Assembly (NCBI RefSeq): GCF_019578655.1
Contig: NC_063264.1
Coordinates: forward strand, 25,257,688 to 25,321,687
DNA from: Ricinus communis
Lineage: Eukaryota; Streptophyta; Magnoliopsida; Malpighiales; Euphorbiaceae
Reading direction: 5' to 3'
DNA: 64,000 nucleotides
Shown here: positions 50,034-61,770 of the stretch, in pieces
How positions within the stretch are numbered: the stretch's first letter is position 1
Layout: each line of letters begins with the position of its first letter
Made by a program: the position numbers and the translations under genes
Notes under the pieces: model-generated
Databases searched by the model: none
Seen by the model: the letters and a program-made list of their open reading frames with translations, nothing else
Told to the model about the DNA's origin: nothing

Positions 50034-50632
50034 GAATAAAATTTAATTTGGCTATTGACTTTATCGTTTATGTTTAATTTAACCATTTTTTAAATATAAA
50101 GATTTAGTCTAAATTTTTTGCATATTTGGTTCAAATTAGTATTATATTTTTATAAAAATGAGAGAGTGAGTTTACCCTTCTCTAAAAAGAGGGTAGATAC
50201 AATAAAAAATTATTTTATATATTAAATTAAATTATTTAAAAAAATATATTAATATTTAAATAAATTAATAAGAAAATAAATATTGCTACTTTTCAGTGTT
50301 CTTGTTATTTTTTTCTAATAATAGTGAAGAAAATAATTATAATGGTGGTGCTGAAAATGGTGGAGATAAGAGTGGTTTTGATGAGAATAATGATGATAAT
50401 AACTACTTATTGCTTAATCATATAAATTGTACTAAAATTATAAAATAATTTTTAAATATTATTATAAAATTGTAATTATTTTTTATTTTCAGGGGAGTGA
50501 TTCTCACTTCTTTTATATAATAAAGTTATTTTGAGTTAAATATACAAAAATCTAGGCTAAAAAGTCATAAATTTGAAAAAGAACTAAATTGAGCCCCAAT
50601 GATAAGTGAATTGCTAGATTGAGCTTTATTCC
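50034..50632 (-). repeat. Long-TIR non-autonomous element, copy 2
   Basis: In reverse complement it follows the copy at 30411-31024 from GGAATAAAGCTCAAT through CAATTTAGTTCTTTTT, CCTAGATTTTTGTATATTT and AGAGAAGGGTAAACTCAC. The core differs, with ATTATTCTCATCAAAACCAC-like sequence where copy 1 has ATTATTTTTGCTGAAACTAC. Flanking AAGAAAT-like sequence on both sides is only a hint of a target duplication. Confidence 0.65.
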
Positions 50633-52551
50633 AAAGAAATTATATCATTTAAATATATGAATTTCGTTTAATTAAAGCATTCGAACAAGCTTTTAAATCA
50701 AACTTCTTGTTTATTATAGAGAGTATGTAAAACATTTGGCTTTCGAGAGATTTTTTAATTTATCTTTTTTCTCTAAAATGATTCAAGAGACATTTTTTCT
50801 CCTTAAATTTAAGACGGGAAAAAATGACTTTTAATTTATTTTTTTATTTTTTTTATTAAGAATCACATTCGCTTTCTTTATCTTTTTTTTTTTATTTTAT
50901 TAATAAAATTAATTAATGTGTAAAATAGAAAAGTATTATTGGAATATATATATATTTTAAAATAAATTAAAATAAATATTAATTATAACTATATATATAT
51001 ATATATTTTTTTTTGAAATTTTTTTTTTTGATATATATACTATATTTTAACACATAAAATCTTTATTTTAACATGTTTATTTGTTTTAACGCAAAGATTT
51101 AAACTTATTTAATTTTATTATTTTTTATAATTTAATAAGTTACATTTATAATAAAATGATAGTTCTAATTCTGAAAAATAAATTAATTATATTTTAATAT
51201 TATTAAATAATATTTAATATTTTAAAATAGTAATATCTTAGATAAAACGATAATTCTAATTTTAAATATAACATGTTAGATATATTTTTTAATATTCTTA
51301 CTAACTTACAATATTTTCTTAACTCTAAACAATACTAATATTGATTATATTTATATATTCAATTTATATGACATATAAAATTAATTAATAAATATCTTTA
51401 AATAATCTTATATTATTGTATTAATATAGATATTTTTAAAATTAAAAAATATTAAGTATTAAAAAATGTAAAAAATATTTAAAGATATTTTGTTTATTTT
51501 ATTTTTATACATTATAAATAATTATAAATATGCAAATTTTATTAAATTTTATCAATAGATTCAATTATATTATAAATTTTAGTTGTTATAACTTAACAGA
51601 AAAACATGGGAAAAGTATCTTTGGGATGTTATTATCACATAAGTTCTCACTCATGTTTAAGAAAAAAAAAAAGTTTCAGAGGCTGAAACTCTGCGTGAGA
51701 GGGTATTTAGTTAAACCCTAAACTTTAATTTAAAAAAAAAAAAAGATTAACCATCTCTCCTTCCCCTCCCGCGCCCCCCCTCAACACCACTGTTCACCGG
51801 CCAAACTGTACCAAATTTTATACACTTGTAGATTTCAACATTCTCCAGACGTCTATTCCATTTATTTTTCCTTGAGTAGTGTGGATTTTCATGATCTAAG
51901 GGAAGAGATATTGGACCTGCTGCCAGCTTAGTTCCGGTCAAACTCAGCCGTCACCGCCACGATTAGATGCGACCAATGTACTCCTCGGCTTCTGTAAGCT
52001 ATGTATAGAATTCGAGCTCGAAGAGAGCTGCTTTAACCATTGAGCAAGATTAGTGTGGTATGTATTTTCCACTCTCTTTTACCTGATAACTTATTTTTTC
52101 CAGACTCTGTAATTGTCTACTCACTTCTCCTATATATCAAATGCTCAATCACTGAAAGAACATAATCTTTTGTATCAATTATCCTGGTTTTCTTGTTTTG
52201 TTTGGGTCATTTTACTTGGTGTAATCTATACTGATTTGTTTCCATTTGTGGAAAGATGGGTTTTGATTGTTGTTTCTTTTTCAGTTAATTGGTTATTTGA
52301 GTTAATGGTTTTGATGATTTGATGTGTTTGAATTAGGCCGGTTTTGCTATTTTAGTATTTGAATAGTTGATATTTGTTTGGGTTTAGCTTTTTAAGTTTG
52401 ATTGTAATTTGGTCTTTAGTAATGACTGGATATGAGTAGAATAAGGGTTCATAACTTAAGGGGATATGGAAATTAGGTGGTGTCTGAAGTGGAGTTCTGG
52501 CCTCCACATAAGCACAAAATTACTGAAATTTAATGAGTAACATCTTGGTGA
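50633..52551. other. AT-rich intergenic DNA with a GC-richer island
   Basis: 50640-51720 is AT-rich. At 51750-52080 the composition rises (CCTCCCGCGCCCCCCC, GCCGTCACCGCCACG), resembling the GC-richer part of a plant LTR or a gene 5' region, but no ends or frame could be assigned. No gene recognised to 52551. Confidence 0.4.
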
Positions 52552-54287
52552 TACTTAAAAGGCCTAATTACCTAAATATTCCTGAACTTTTCACTTTTTA
52601 ACAAATCTAGCTAATTTTTTTTAGTTAAACCTGAACATTCATTTTTATTTTAAAAAATGCTCTCCGGTGGTGGGAGAGTTGACCACCACGGTAATTTGAC
52701 TTTGACGTGTCACAGAAAAATACTGAGTCAGCATCATAGTGGGTTCATTGGTGCTGCACTTTTTTTTCTTAGCAGGAAAGGGTTATGATAGAATATGTCG
52801 TCTGTATATTGATGAAATGGGTGGAATGGCTACACTAATGCCGAAAATATTCACGACATTCAGTATGTTATCCCTAGCTTCCCTTGCATTACCAGGCATG
52901 AGCGGTTTCTTTTTTGCGGAATTGGCAGTATTTTTTGGAATAAACATCAAAACCACATCATTCACCTTTCCCATTTGCAAAACCTAATTTTCTCTCTCAA
53001 AATAAAAAGCCAACAACTTTACCCTTCAAACTTTCCTCTATTGCCACCACCTCCCAACCCCTATGCTGCCACCACTTCTTCTTCAAGCTTTCTCACTCTT
53101 TCCATTTATAAAGGCCCTAATTTCCTCTTTCTCCAAACAAAATGATAACAACTTTACCCCTTCATTTCCCTCTGTTGCTGCCGTCACCACCCCCACCCCC
53201 TTTAGTGTCATCATTTCTTCTTCTTATTCTACTTCTTCTTTTTTTCTCTGAAGCACTAAACCATCCACCTCCATTGGCCGTGGGTGAGAGAACATAATCG
53301 GGCTACTGCCAAACAAAACAATTGAAGAATCACAGCAAGACTTACAGTTGAAGCAGCTTAAAAAAACAATTGAACCTGCCTTATAAACTTCATCAATCGC
53401 AATTGGTCTAGTGTTGTCTGATATCGAATGCGCTCACTGTGTCTCCAAGGGCTTGACCCAGCATCTGAAGGACGACCCCACCTCCATCTTCAGGTGAAAC
53501 ATCAAATTGACCATCCCCAATACCCCCAGCACCATCACCACTGCCAAATCCTGTCCCCACAGCACCGGCCCCACCACCATTACTACCATCACGGAAAAAT
53601 AACTGAGTCACCATCACAAATAAAAACTGAGTCACCACCATCACAAGTAATTGCCACCATACCCACATCCCCGGTCAATGGGTCTTCTTTCACACCAAAA
53701 TTGCCAACCAAAATGGCCACCATCATCATTGAGTTCATGACTAATTGCTATGACATTGATTTTTCCTCTGCTCTTTCACAATCAAAATCAAAAAATAAGA
53801 GCTTGTTTCTCTCTGCTTCTGTTCCCCACGGGTGAAATTGTGATACCTAACAAAAATCAATTGAAGAAAAATAAATTTTTAATTCAACTGAAATTAGTGG
53901 TGATAGATGCTTGTATTAATTGTAATTTAACCTTTCTTTTTCTGGTGGTGGTAGGAGGGAGAAATGGTGATGGGGAGAAAGCTATATTGTTTTGCAGTGG
54001 GTAGTGGTAGTATTGAGAGGGACAGTGGTGAGGATGAAACATGAAACTGTGCATTTATGTTTTCTTATGAGTTTACAGCAGAAAAAAGAAAAGCTGACTT
54101 AGCAATTTTCTTTTGATTAGGTGCAACATCTGCAAAGCACCACCGTAAAAATTCAAACTCAGCCACTGGAGAGTCTTTCTAAAAAAAATTTAAGTATGAT
54201 ACTAATTTTGCAAAATCTGAAAGAATTAGTTAAAAATGTAAAAGTTGCAAAGTTCAGGTTTTTTTAGATAATTAGGCCTACTTAAAA
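52552..54287. mobile_element. Pack-MULE-like element carrying plastid ndhD (MULE-3)
   Basis: The element 52561-54278 (1718 bp) begins GGCCTAATTACCTAAATATT and ends, reverse-complemented, GGCCTAATTATCTAAAAAAA. Both sides are flanked by TACTTAAAA (52552-52560 and 54279-54287), a perfect 9-bp duplication. The inverted repeats extend about 170-185 bp (to about 52731 and from about 54093), including CCTGAACTT, CTCTCCxGTGG and the inner block TGAGTCAGC / GCTGACTTA. No transposase is present. The interior starts with an ndhD fragment directly after the left TIR, followed by a C-rich stretch of unknown origin (53030-53700). Confidence 0.9.
52733..52943 (+). pseudogene. ndhD: Plastid ndhD fragment inside MULE-3
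   Basis: The + strand reads [11 protein letters not shown], a one-base frameshift at the AGCAGG, then [19 protein letters not shown] and [35 protein letters not shown]. This is the middle part of plastid NdhD, the subunit-4 homologue of the NADH dehydrogenase-like complex. It ends abruptly in AACATCAAAACC, unlike ndhD. Several substitutions compared with the usual family sequence (for example RICRLYI and MATLMPK) agree with drift in the nucleus. Confidence 0.9.
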
Positions 54288-54929
54288 GAATAAAACAAAT
54301 TAAAGTTTAATACCACATTGAAACAAAACACAAAGCTTGAGCAATTAACCCGCATGACACACAATCCTAATCTTATACTCTCACGCCTCCGTTCCTCTCT
54401 AACTTGTGGCAGTCATCTCATCTTCTATGCTTACTAACAATCAAGGTCATTTTTTTTCCTTTTTGGTTTTATTTGGCTGAGTTTTGTCTAACAATTCGTT
54501 GGCCATCCTTATTCCAATGATGTAACTCTATTGACTTTGTTAATAGATGAAATGGGTTAACATTTCTTATTCTTTTGCTCTCTATGGTTGTTTATTTTAC
54601 ATATTGTTAATGGTGGTTGCTGGAGCATGTCTCTTTACTAGCTAAGTTTGATTGGGCCTAACGTTCTCTTTTTATGTGATTTGTTGCACTTCAATCTTGC
54701 CTCCTAAACTTACAATCTAAAATTTTGCTTTTGTGATTTCTTATTTTCTTTTTCCAATGAAGTATGAATTTTTTTTTATGAGTTTAATTTAGATTCTTGC
54801 TTCGTTGATAAATCTATATTGTGTTTTTATTATAAACACTCTAATTGATTATCATACTTTCCTTTGATTCTTCAAATTTGAAAAGCATAATTAATCCTGT
54901 TTGTTTGATTATAAAATGTGAGAAGAAAA
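54288..54929. other. Intergenic DNA, nothing recognised
   Basis: AT-rich sequence between MULE-3 and the organelle-like segment; no frame or repeat of note. Confidence 0.5.
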
Positions 54930-55110
54930 GGCTCGGGATGGATTTAGGAGTCTTTGTGCGAGCCGTATGCGGTGAGAGTCGCATGTAAGGTAACGAGGGG
55001 GGTTCGCGTCTATACGTGTAGTGTGGTGGTTGGGCCTACCCACCCTATTTGTTCCATGATCTATGGGTCTACTGGAGCTACCCACTTTGATCAATTAGCC
55101 AATACTAGAT
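54930..55110 (+). other. Organelle-derived group II intron 3' end (domain V)
   Basis: GAGCCGTATGCGGTGAGAGT followed by CGCATGTAAGGTAAC (54960-54994) has the layout of a group II intron domain V: the AGC of the catalytic triad, the upper stem CGGT/GTCG closed by a GNRA loop (GAGA), and a lower stem. The returning strand reads GTAAGGTAAC where the usual plant mitochondrial sequence is close to GTACGGTTC, so the lower stem is damaged. The following GC-richer DNA to about 55110 probably continues the organelle segment (domain VI and exon). This indicates mitochondrial DNA in the nucleus, although a plastid source is not excluded. Confidence 0.7.
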
Positions 55111-56969
55111 GAATCTTTGGGTTTGGATATGGTTTCTTTGTTAGCATGAAATTTGAAGTGTTTTAGCCTTTTTGAATCTGTAATGCAGTATTAATTAATA
55201 AAGTTTAAGTACATAACTAAGTTGGACTAAGTTAAGTTGGATTGAGTTTTCTAGGCACGTGGACAACTTGAACTACACTTAGAAGACGGTAATTAGCTAG
55301 GTTATAAAGTACTTTGACTTGAATTATTAATGTTTAATGCTAGTGCTTTCATTAACATCCATTGGTCCATTGATGATGATGTGCATTTTATTATTTTTCC
55401 ATTTTATTAGTTTAATTTCTAGTTTTTGTTTTCATTCATATTTGTTAAATTATTTTAAAATTTAATTACTATAAATGGATTTAGTAAGCAAGTATTCGTC
55501 CAATTCCCAAATGTATTCATATAAATGAGTATTTAACGGGTATGGTGCCTGTTTCCCAATTAAATATCCAGAAAACTTATTTATAACATACATACTAAAT
55601 GGGTTTGGGTGGATTCGGGTAGCATACAAATAACGGATTTGGGACGGTTCAGAAAGTAAAATTAATTTCTTAAATGAATTTGGATGGAGGTTTGGATATC
55701 CTAAAATGTAAGGGTATCCTACCTGTTGCCATTCCTCATTCAATTCACAAATTTTTAGTAATTGCTATAAATTACGAATGTGCTATATAATTAAAACTAA
55801 AATATTAAATTACAACATATTAAAACAAAGTGAAGAGTAATTAATTAATGTTAAAAGGAATGCATTTTATCATAATAAAACAATTAACAACACTACCTAT
55901 ATATACGGATATAGAATTGTTATATTTAATTTTTGTTCAGAATTTAGATCCCAAATTGATGAGAGATATTTATATACCACAAAAAAGTTCTTCTTTTTAA
56001 AGCTTAGAATGAACAAATAAATATACATAAAAGGAGCATTATATCAAATACTCAAATAGTTAAGCCATATAACACAAGACACCGTATAGGTTTATACATA
56101 TAGGACTGACAAGAACATGGTGCTAGATAAACAAATATTGTTTTGAAAATTGCCTAATGTCATTGTACATGTGTCATTAACTCATTCTATGTGGTATGAT
56201 AATTACATGCATAATCATGTTCTAATTAATTAATTAATATTTAGTCAAGTCTTGTCTTTTTTAAACATTTTGGAAGTGATTTCTTCTCATATTCTCTCCC
56301 ATCATCTAATCTAGTAAGTAGATGATCATTTTATTAATTCAAATGATTTCTTGAACTAGACACCTGGCAATCTTGTTCGTGTCAACCATTTAACATAAAG
56401 ACTTCTAGTTTTGTTAATAATGGTACAAGATTACGAGCGACATCATCAGTAACATTCTTTTAGTTTTATGATTAATTATAAATTAGTTATAACAAATAAA
56501 TCCAAGTTTGAAGATTTTGGAAGGTGTGGCAAAATTACATAAAAAATGTTTGATGAATTTAGGCGGTGATTGGAATGTTATTTGGCTTCAAAAAAAAGAA
56601 ACACTTATTCTTAATTTCTTTTTTTGCATAACAATACAATAAAAAGAATAATTTAATTAAAAGAGTACCCACAAATTTAATGTAATAGTAAGCATATATT
56701 TTAATTTGGGTAAAATTTGAAGTTTGAGCCTTCATCTTCTCGTTCGTAATAAAAAATTAAATTTTATATTACTTTTAAATATTTTTAACACTTCCAAATT
56801 TATTGATCATGAGAATGCATGAACAACTCAGATTGAACCCTTTAAGATAATAAATTACATAAAAATGTTATTAAAATTAAGTTTTTTTCTTTTTAATATT
56901 TTGGAGAAACAAGTAAATAATAATCATTATATTAAGTTTAAAAGAATTACTGAGAATGAACTTTTATCG
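55111..56969. other. AT-rich intergenic DNA upstream of RH1
   Basis: No gene recognised. The open frame at 55462-55743 on the - strand has YPYILGYPNLHPNSF-like sequence but reflects a GGGTAxGGxT-type degenerate repeat and is not convincing. Confidence 0.45.
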
Positions 56970-56970
56970 A

Positions 56971-57060
56971 TTGGGCTTGGGAGTAAGCCAGGCCTTAACA
57001 GTATCTTCCATCTCTCTTCCCTTACTGTAAAACCCTGATTAATATTGTGAACTAGGGTTT
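56971..57060 (+). promoter_or_regulatory. RH1 promoter with site II and telo-box motifs
   Basis: TGGGCT at 56972-56977 fits a site II element, and TAGGGTTT at 57053-57060 is a telo-box, 35 bp before the start codon; AAACCCTGA at 57029-57037 is a near match in the other orientation. The pairing of telo-box and site II is known from plant ribosomal-protein and ribosome-biogenesis genes. No TATA box is obvious. Confidence 0.5.
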
Positions 57061-57094
57061 AATGTGAAATTGGAGAGAGACAGAGAAAGGCACA

Positions 57095-60000
57095 ATGGAG
57101 GAATCAAAATTGGAGAAAAAGAATGTACCGGTTTTGCCATGGATGAGATGTCCAGTTGACATTAAACAATTTGAAGAATGCTCTCTTGATCTTGTTCCTT
57201 GCCTTGACCCTAGGTACTTACTTCGCTGCAATGTTGATGTAACTTTTTCAACAATAAAAGAATATTATTGAATTCCTAATAATAAATTTTGCTTACTTCA
57301 GGTTAAAGGTGGCTTTAGAGAATATGGGTTTCACATCATTATTTGCAGTTCAAGTTGCTGTTTGGCAAGAAACAATAGGACCTGGTAATTTTGAAAGAGA
57401 CCTTTGTATAAATGCACCAACAGGAAGTGGTAAAACTCTAGCTTATGCTTTACCAATTATTCAAATGCTATCAACCCGCTCTATCAAGTGCCTACGCGCT
57501 TTGATTGTGTTGCCTACACGAGATTTAGCATTGCAGGTAAAAGTTAAAAATAAAAAGGAGGAATTATTTAATTGTTTCAATATCAGGCAAGATGGCTTAT
57601 TGGTTTGTATGATTTAGGTTAAACAAGTATTTGCTGCACTTGCACCTGCAGTGGGATTATCTGTTGGTTTGGCTGTTGGTCAATCTTCAATTGCTGGTGA
57701 AATTTCTGAGCTTATTAAAAGACCTAAGCTTGAGGCTGGCATTTGTTATGATCGAGATGATGTTATTCTTATGCAAGAGTTACAGACTTCTGTGGATATT
57801 TTGGTGGCCACACCAGGACGCCTTATGGATCATATTACTAACACGAAAGGATTTACGCTTGAGCACCTTTGTTATCTTGTAAGTTGTTGAATGTGCTTAA
57901 CTTTAATGTATTTTGCGTTTCAGTAAAATTTATATGTTTTAAAAGTATAGTCATATCTCTTATATTTGGTAGGTATGGTTTTTAATGTTCTATTTGTCTA
58001 GTTAGAAGCTTCATGAAACCTGCTTTCCTGACTTTGATTTTATGCTCTTGTATTTTGCTTATATATAGGGCCTTGCTTGTATTTTCTTTTATGGAAAGCT
58101 AGTCTTCTACATAAAATATTAATTCATATAGGAATAATAATCAATTATTGGTTGTGAGCTGTAAAAGATCCTCTGAATTACCTTAGCTGTAGTTTTCAAC
58201 TTGTTCAACAATTGTAACATTCCATCAACAGCCAGCTGTTTATATGGTGGTTATCAAATATAGCTATGCTTTATTCAATTTGTAGCTTTTTGTTGTTTGT
58301 TTATTTAATTACTGAAGTCAAATTGCACATAAATTTTAGGATTCTTCACTAGGATGGAATGTAGGACAACTCCTTTGGGAAAATGAATGGAATTATTAAA
58401 ATGACATATTTAGTTGTTCGCATGCAAGAACAAAGGCTAGATTCTTAAAAGCTTCTGTTCTTAGTTGTTTGTTATGTAGCAAAACATATTCTTAAGTTAA
58501 GTTATTTTAGGTTGTTGATGAAACAGATCGTTTACTCAGGGAGGCATACCAATCTTGGCTTCCTACAGTGCTCAAAATGACTAGTTCTCATGATGAAAGT
58601 ATCTTGCCTCGTGCTAATAATTTCTTTGCTTCTACATTTGGTCCTTTGAGAACCATAAGGAGATGGTGAGTGCTTTTTTTGTTTGTTTTCCTCCATTTCC
58701 TCCATTTTCAAATTTTTCTTGCATTCACGACAAGCATGGTTCATGCATCATATCTGCAACATTATAAATCTTTCTATTCTGGGAAACCATGCATTGTATG
58801 TTACAATATTACTGATCTCTCTGTTATGGGCAATGTAATCATACTTATGAGCTGCTGATATTCAGATTGCATAGTGATTGGTACTTGAAATGATCACCTG
58901 GGTTGGGAGCATTTATTAGATTCCTTGACTAGATCTACACTGCTTTTGAGATTTCTTCCCATCATTATTGTGCTCAAAGACAGGTCAAATTTATCTTGTC
59001 TTATACTTCATTAATTTTCATTGTTTCATATTTGTTTCAGTAGCGTTGAAAGGGGTTTTAAGGGAAAATCTTACCCTCGACTTGCAAAGATGGTTTTATC
59101 TGCCACATTAACCCAAGATCCAAGCAAGCTTGTTCAACTTGATCTGCATCACCCTTTGTTCCTGACAACCGGGCAAAGTCGTTATCAGCTACCTGAAAAG
59201 TTGGAATCCTACAGAGTGGTATGGCTTTTGCAACCATATACTTAAGCTTATATACTTTGTGTCCAATTTAAGCTAATGGCTGTTATGCAGGCACACTATT
59301 ATATCTCAACTACTTTAAATTGTGGAATATGAAAAGATAATGCAATGAAATTGAGGACAGTTTTACATTATGCATTAAATGGTTATTTTTCTTACTTCTG
59401 TTACCTTGTAGTATGTGGTGTTTAAAATAAGTAGGCATAATGGGAAAAAGGTAATAAATGTTTGAGTACTTCTAAATGCTGAATTGATCTTACTTCTCCT
59501 TTGGAAGATTTTCACGGGGAGCAGACTTCACAATGAATTTAATTTGAATCTCAGTTGTGATGAAAATTAGAAGTTTTTGCAATTTGTATATAGGTGTTGG
59601 AAACTGTATAATTTCTACGAGGGAAACTAAGTTATTACAATGATCAGAAATTAATGGTTATTGCAATGGAGAAAAGGTAGATGATTGTTCTTTTATAGGA
59701 ACCTTTGCCGTGATCTTGCAGAAAGCTCACTGATCCCCTCTCCCCTTTTGGCAGGCTAGTCTTGCATATTTATATATTTTTTCAATGAATCAAGTTAACT
59801 TTTGGATTTAGTGTGAATTCTTAGTATTAAGGAGTGATAATCAATCTGTTCCATCCTGTGAAAGTTTATATAGTACTTATTCAACCTAGAAGGCTTTTCT
59901 TTGTGTAAGTTGATCTATGGTTTAATTCCATAATGATGTTGACAATAATTGAATAGTCTGATATGTTCTAATTGGAAATTGGCAGATAAATTCCTAGATT

Positions 60001-61736
60001 TAGTTCGGTGAGTATTTAGCCTAGACACATTTGATTGAAGCTTCATTGCTGGGCAGTAACTCATCTTTTTTCTGCAAGGAATGGGGTCTAAAATGCAACT
60101 TCTTATACAAATTGTCTCTGCTAACATCAAATTTCCATGTCTCTAATGCAGATTTGCGAGCCAAAGTTAAAACCTTTATACTTGGTTGCCCTTCTACAAA
60201 ATTTAGTAGGGGAGAAGTGTATTGTTTTTGCATCATCCGTGGAGTCAACTCATCGGCTTTGCACATTATTAAAATTTTTTGGTGATTTGAAAGTGAAGAT
60301 CAAAGAGTATTCAGGTCTTCAACATCAATCTGTAAGAAGGTAATATATCTATTCTCAGTTTGTAATTGTTGATCTAAGAAAGCTATCTTACTACTAGGAG
60401 AGGGATAAATAAATAGATAAATTCTTTACTGACTTAGTTCCTTTGCTGACATTTGGAAATCATATTGAAAGGAAAATAGTGTTTAGATTTCCTCAGGGCT
60501 AACATCATATACATCACCAGAATTCACTCTGTTATAAAAGGCGATTGAAATGTTTATGATATGTTTGTAGTTTATATACAAATTTACAATTGATTTGGCT
60601 TTGTAATTGAGCTTCTTGATCCAGGTGAATAGCATATAAGCTTCTTGTGAAGGTCGTTTTCTTGTTGTTCTGATACCCTATTCTAAATAATATCTGCTGT
60701 CATTTTTAATGATGATGGTAAATAATAACAAGGTTATGGGGCTGTTTCTAAATTACTAAGTAAAATCTGTACATAATGCAAGTAATTCATTGCAGCAAGA
60801 CCCTGAAGGCATTCCGGGAAGGAAAGATACAAGTACTTGTTTCCTCAGATGCAATGACTCGTGGAATGGATGTTGAAGGGGTGAGAAATGTCATTAACTA
60901 TGATAAGCCTGCATACATAAAGACGTACATACATCGGGCTGGTCGGACAGCAAGAGCAGGCCAGGTTGGGCGTTGTTTCACATTATTGCATAAAGAAGAG
61001 GTATGATGTTCATGTTGAATGCTGACCAGGAAGGTGTGATATCAGCCTGGCTGTTGTGCCCCAATTTCCTCTCTTTTTATCTTTTTCTTTTGCTTCCTCA
61101 TATTTCCTCACAGAATGAATTAAACAGAAAAGCTTAAAACAAGTTCAGTTCAATAATAATCATTATATCCCAGTTTAGCTATTCCACATTTTATAGTTTT
61201 TGAATTATCTATGATTTAATTATTACAGGTAAGGCATTTCAGGAAACTATTACAGAAGGCCGACAATGATTCCTTTCCGGTTTATTCTCTTCCTTCCAGT
61301 TACATTGAGCCTCTTTACCCTACTTATGAGTCAGGTAATTTCCTGGCTTTTCTTTCCTTAGGATAAGCTTAAAATTGCATTGTCAGATACCAGGTTGGGG
61401 TTCGGGTACAGGTGAAATTACAGCGAAAAATATCTGCTTTGGATTTGCTTATCTGGACAACTGACTTAATTAGATAAATTTTGATAATTTTTAGTCTGTA
61501 CGCTAGTCTATTGAGCTAGTATTGAACTCAAGGATCACCTACACTACTGGGTAGGTATATTAATTGAGCTCATCATTTGATTCGTTCCATTCCTAAAATA
61601 CTTTTTATTAATCTTATAGATTAATTTAATTTTCTAATCTTAATAGAATTAATTAGTGATTATTCTGATTCAATTATAATCTTATCATAATTTCATATAC
61701 ATTCTTAAACTTTGTAAGAAATTGATGAATTACTCC

Positions 61737-61770
<34 letters not shown>

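Noticed and set aside
53408..53835. His/Pro-rich and Gly-rich open frames in MULE-3
   Set aside because: Low-complexity CCACC DNA keeps several frames open; not annotated as a gene, though noted as possible captured sequence.
55462..55743. 93-codon open frame on the - strand
   Set aside because: Repeats of a short GGGTATxxGGGT-like motif give Tyr/Pro/Asn-rich sequence; no family resemblance.
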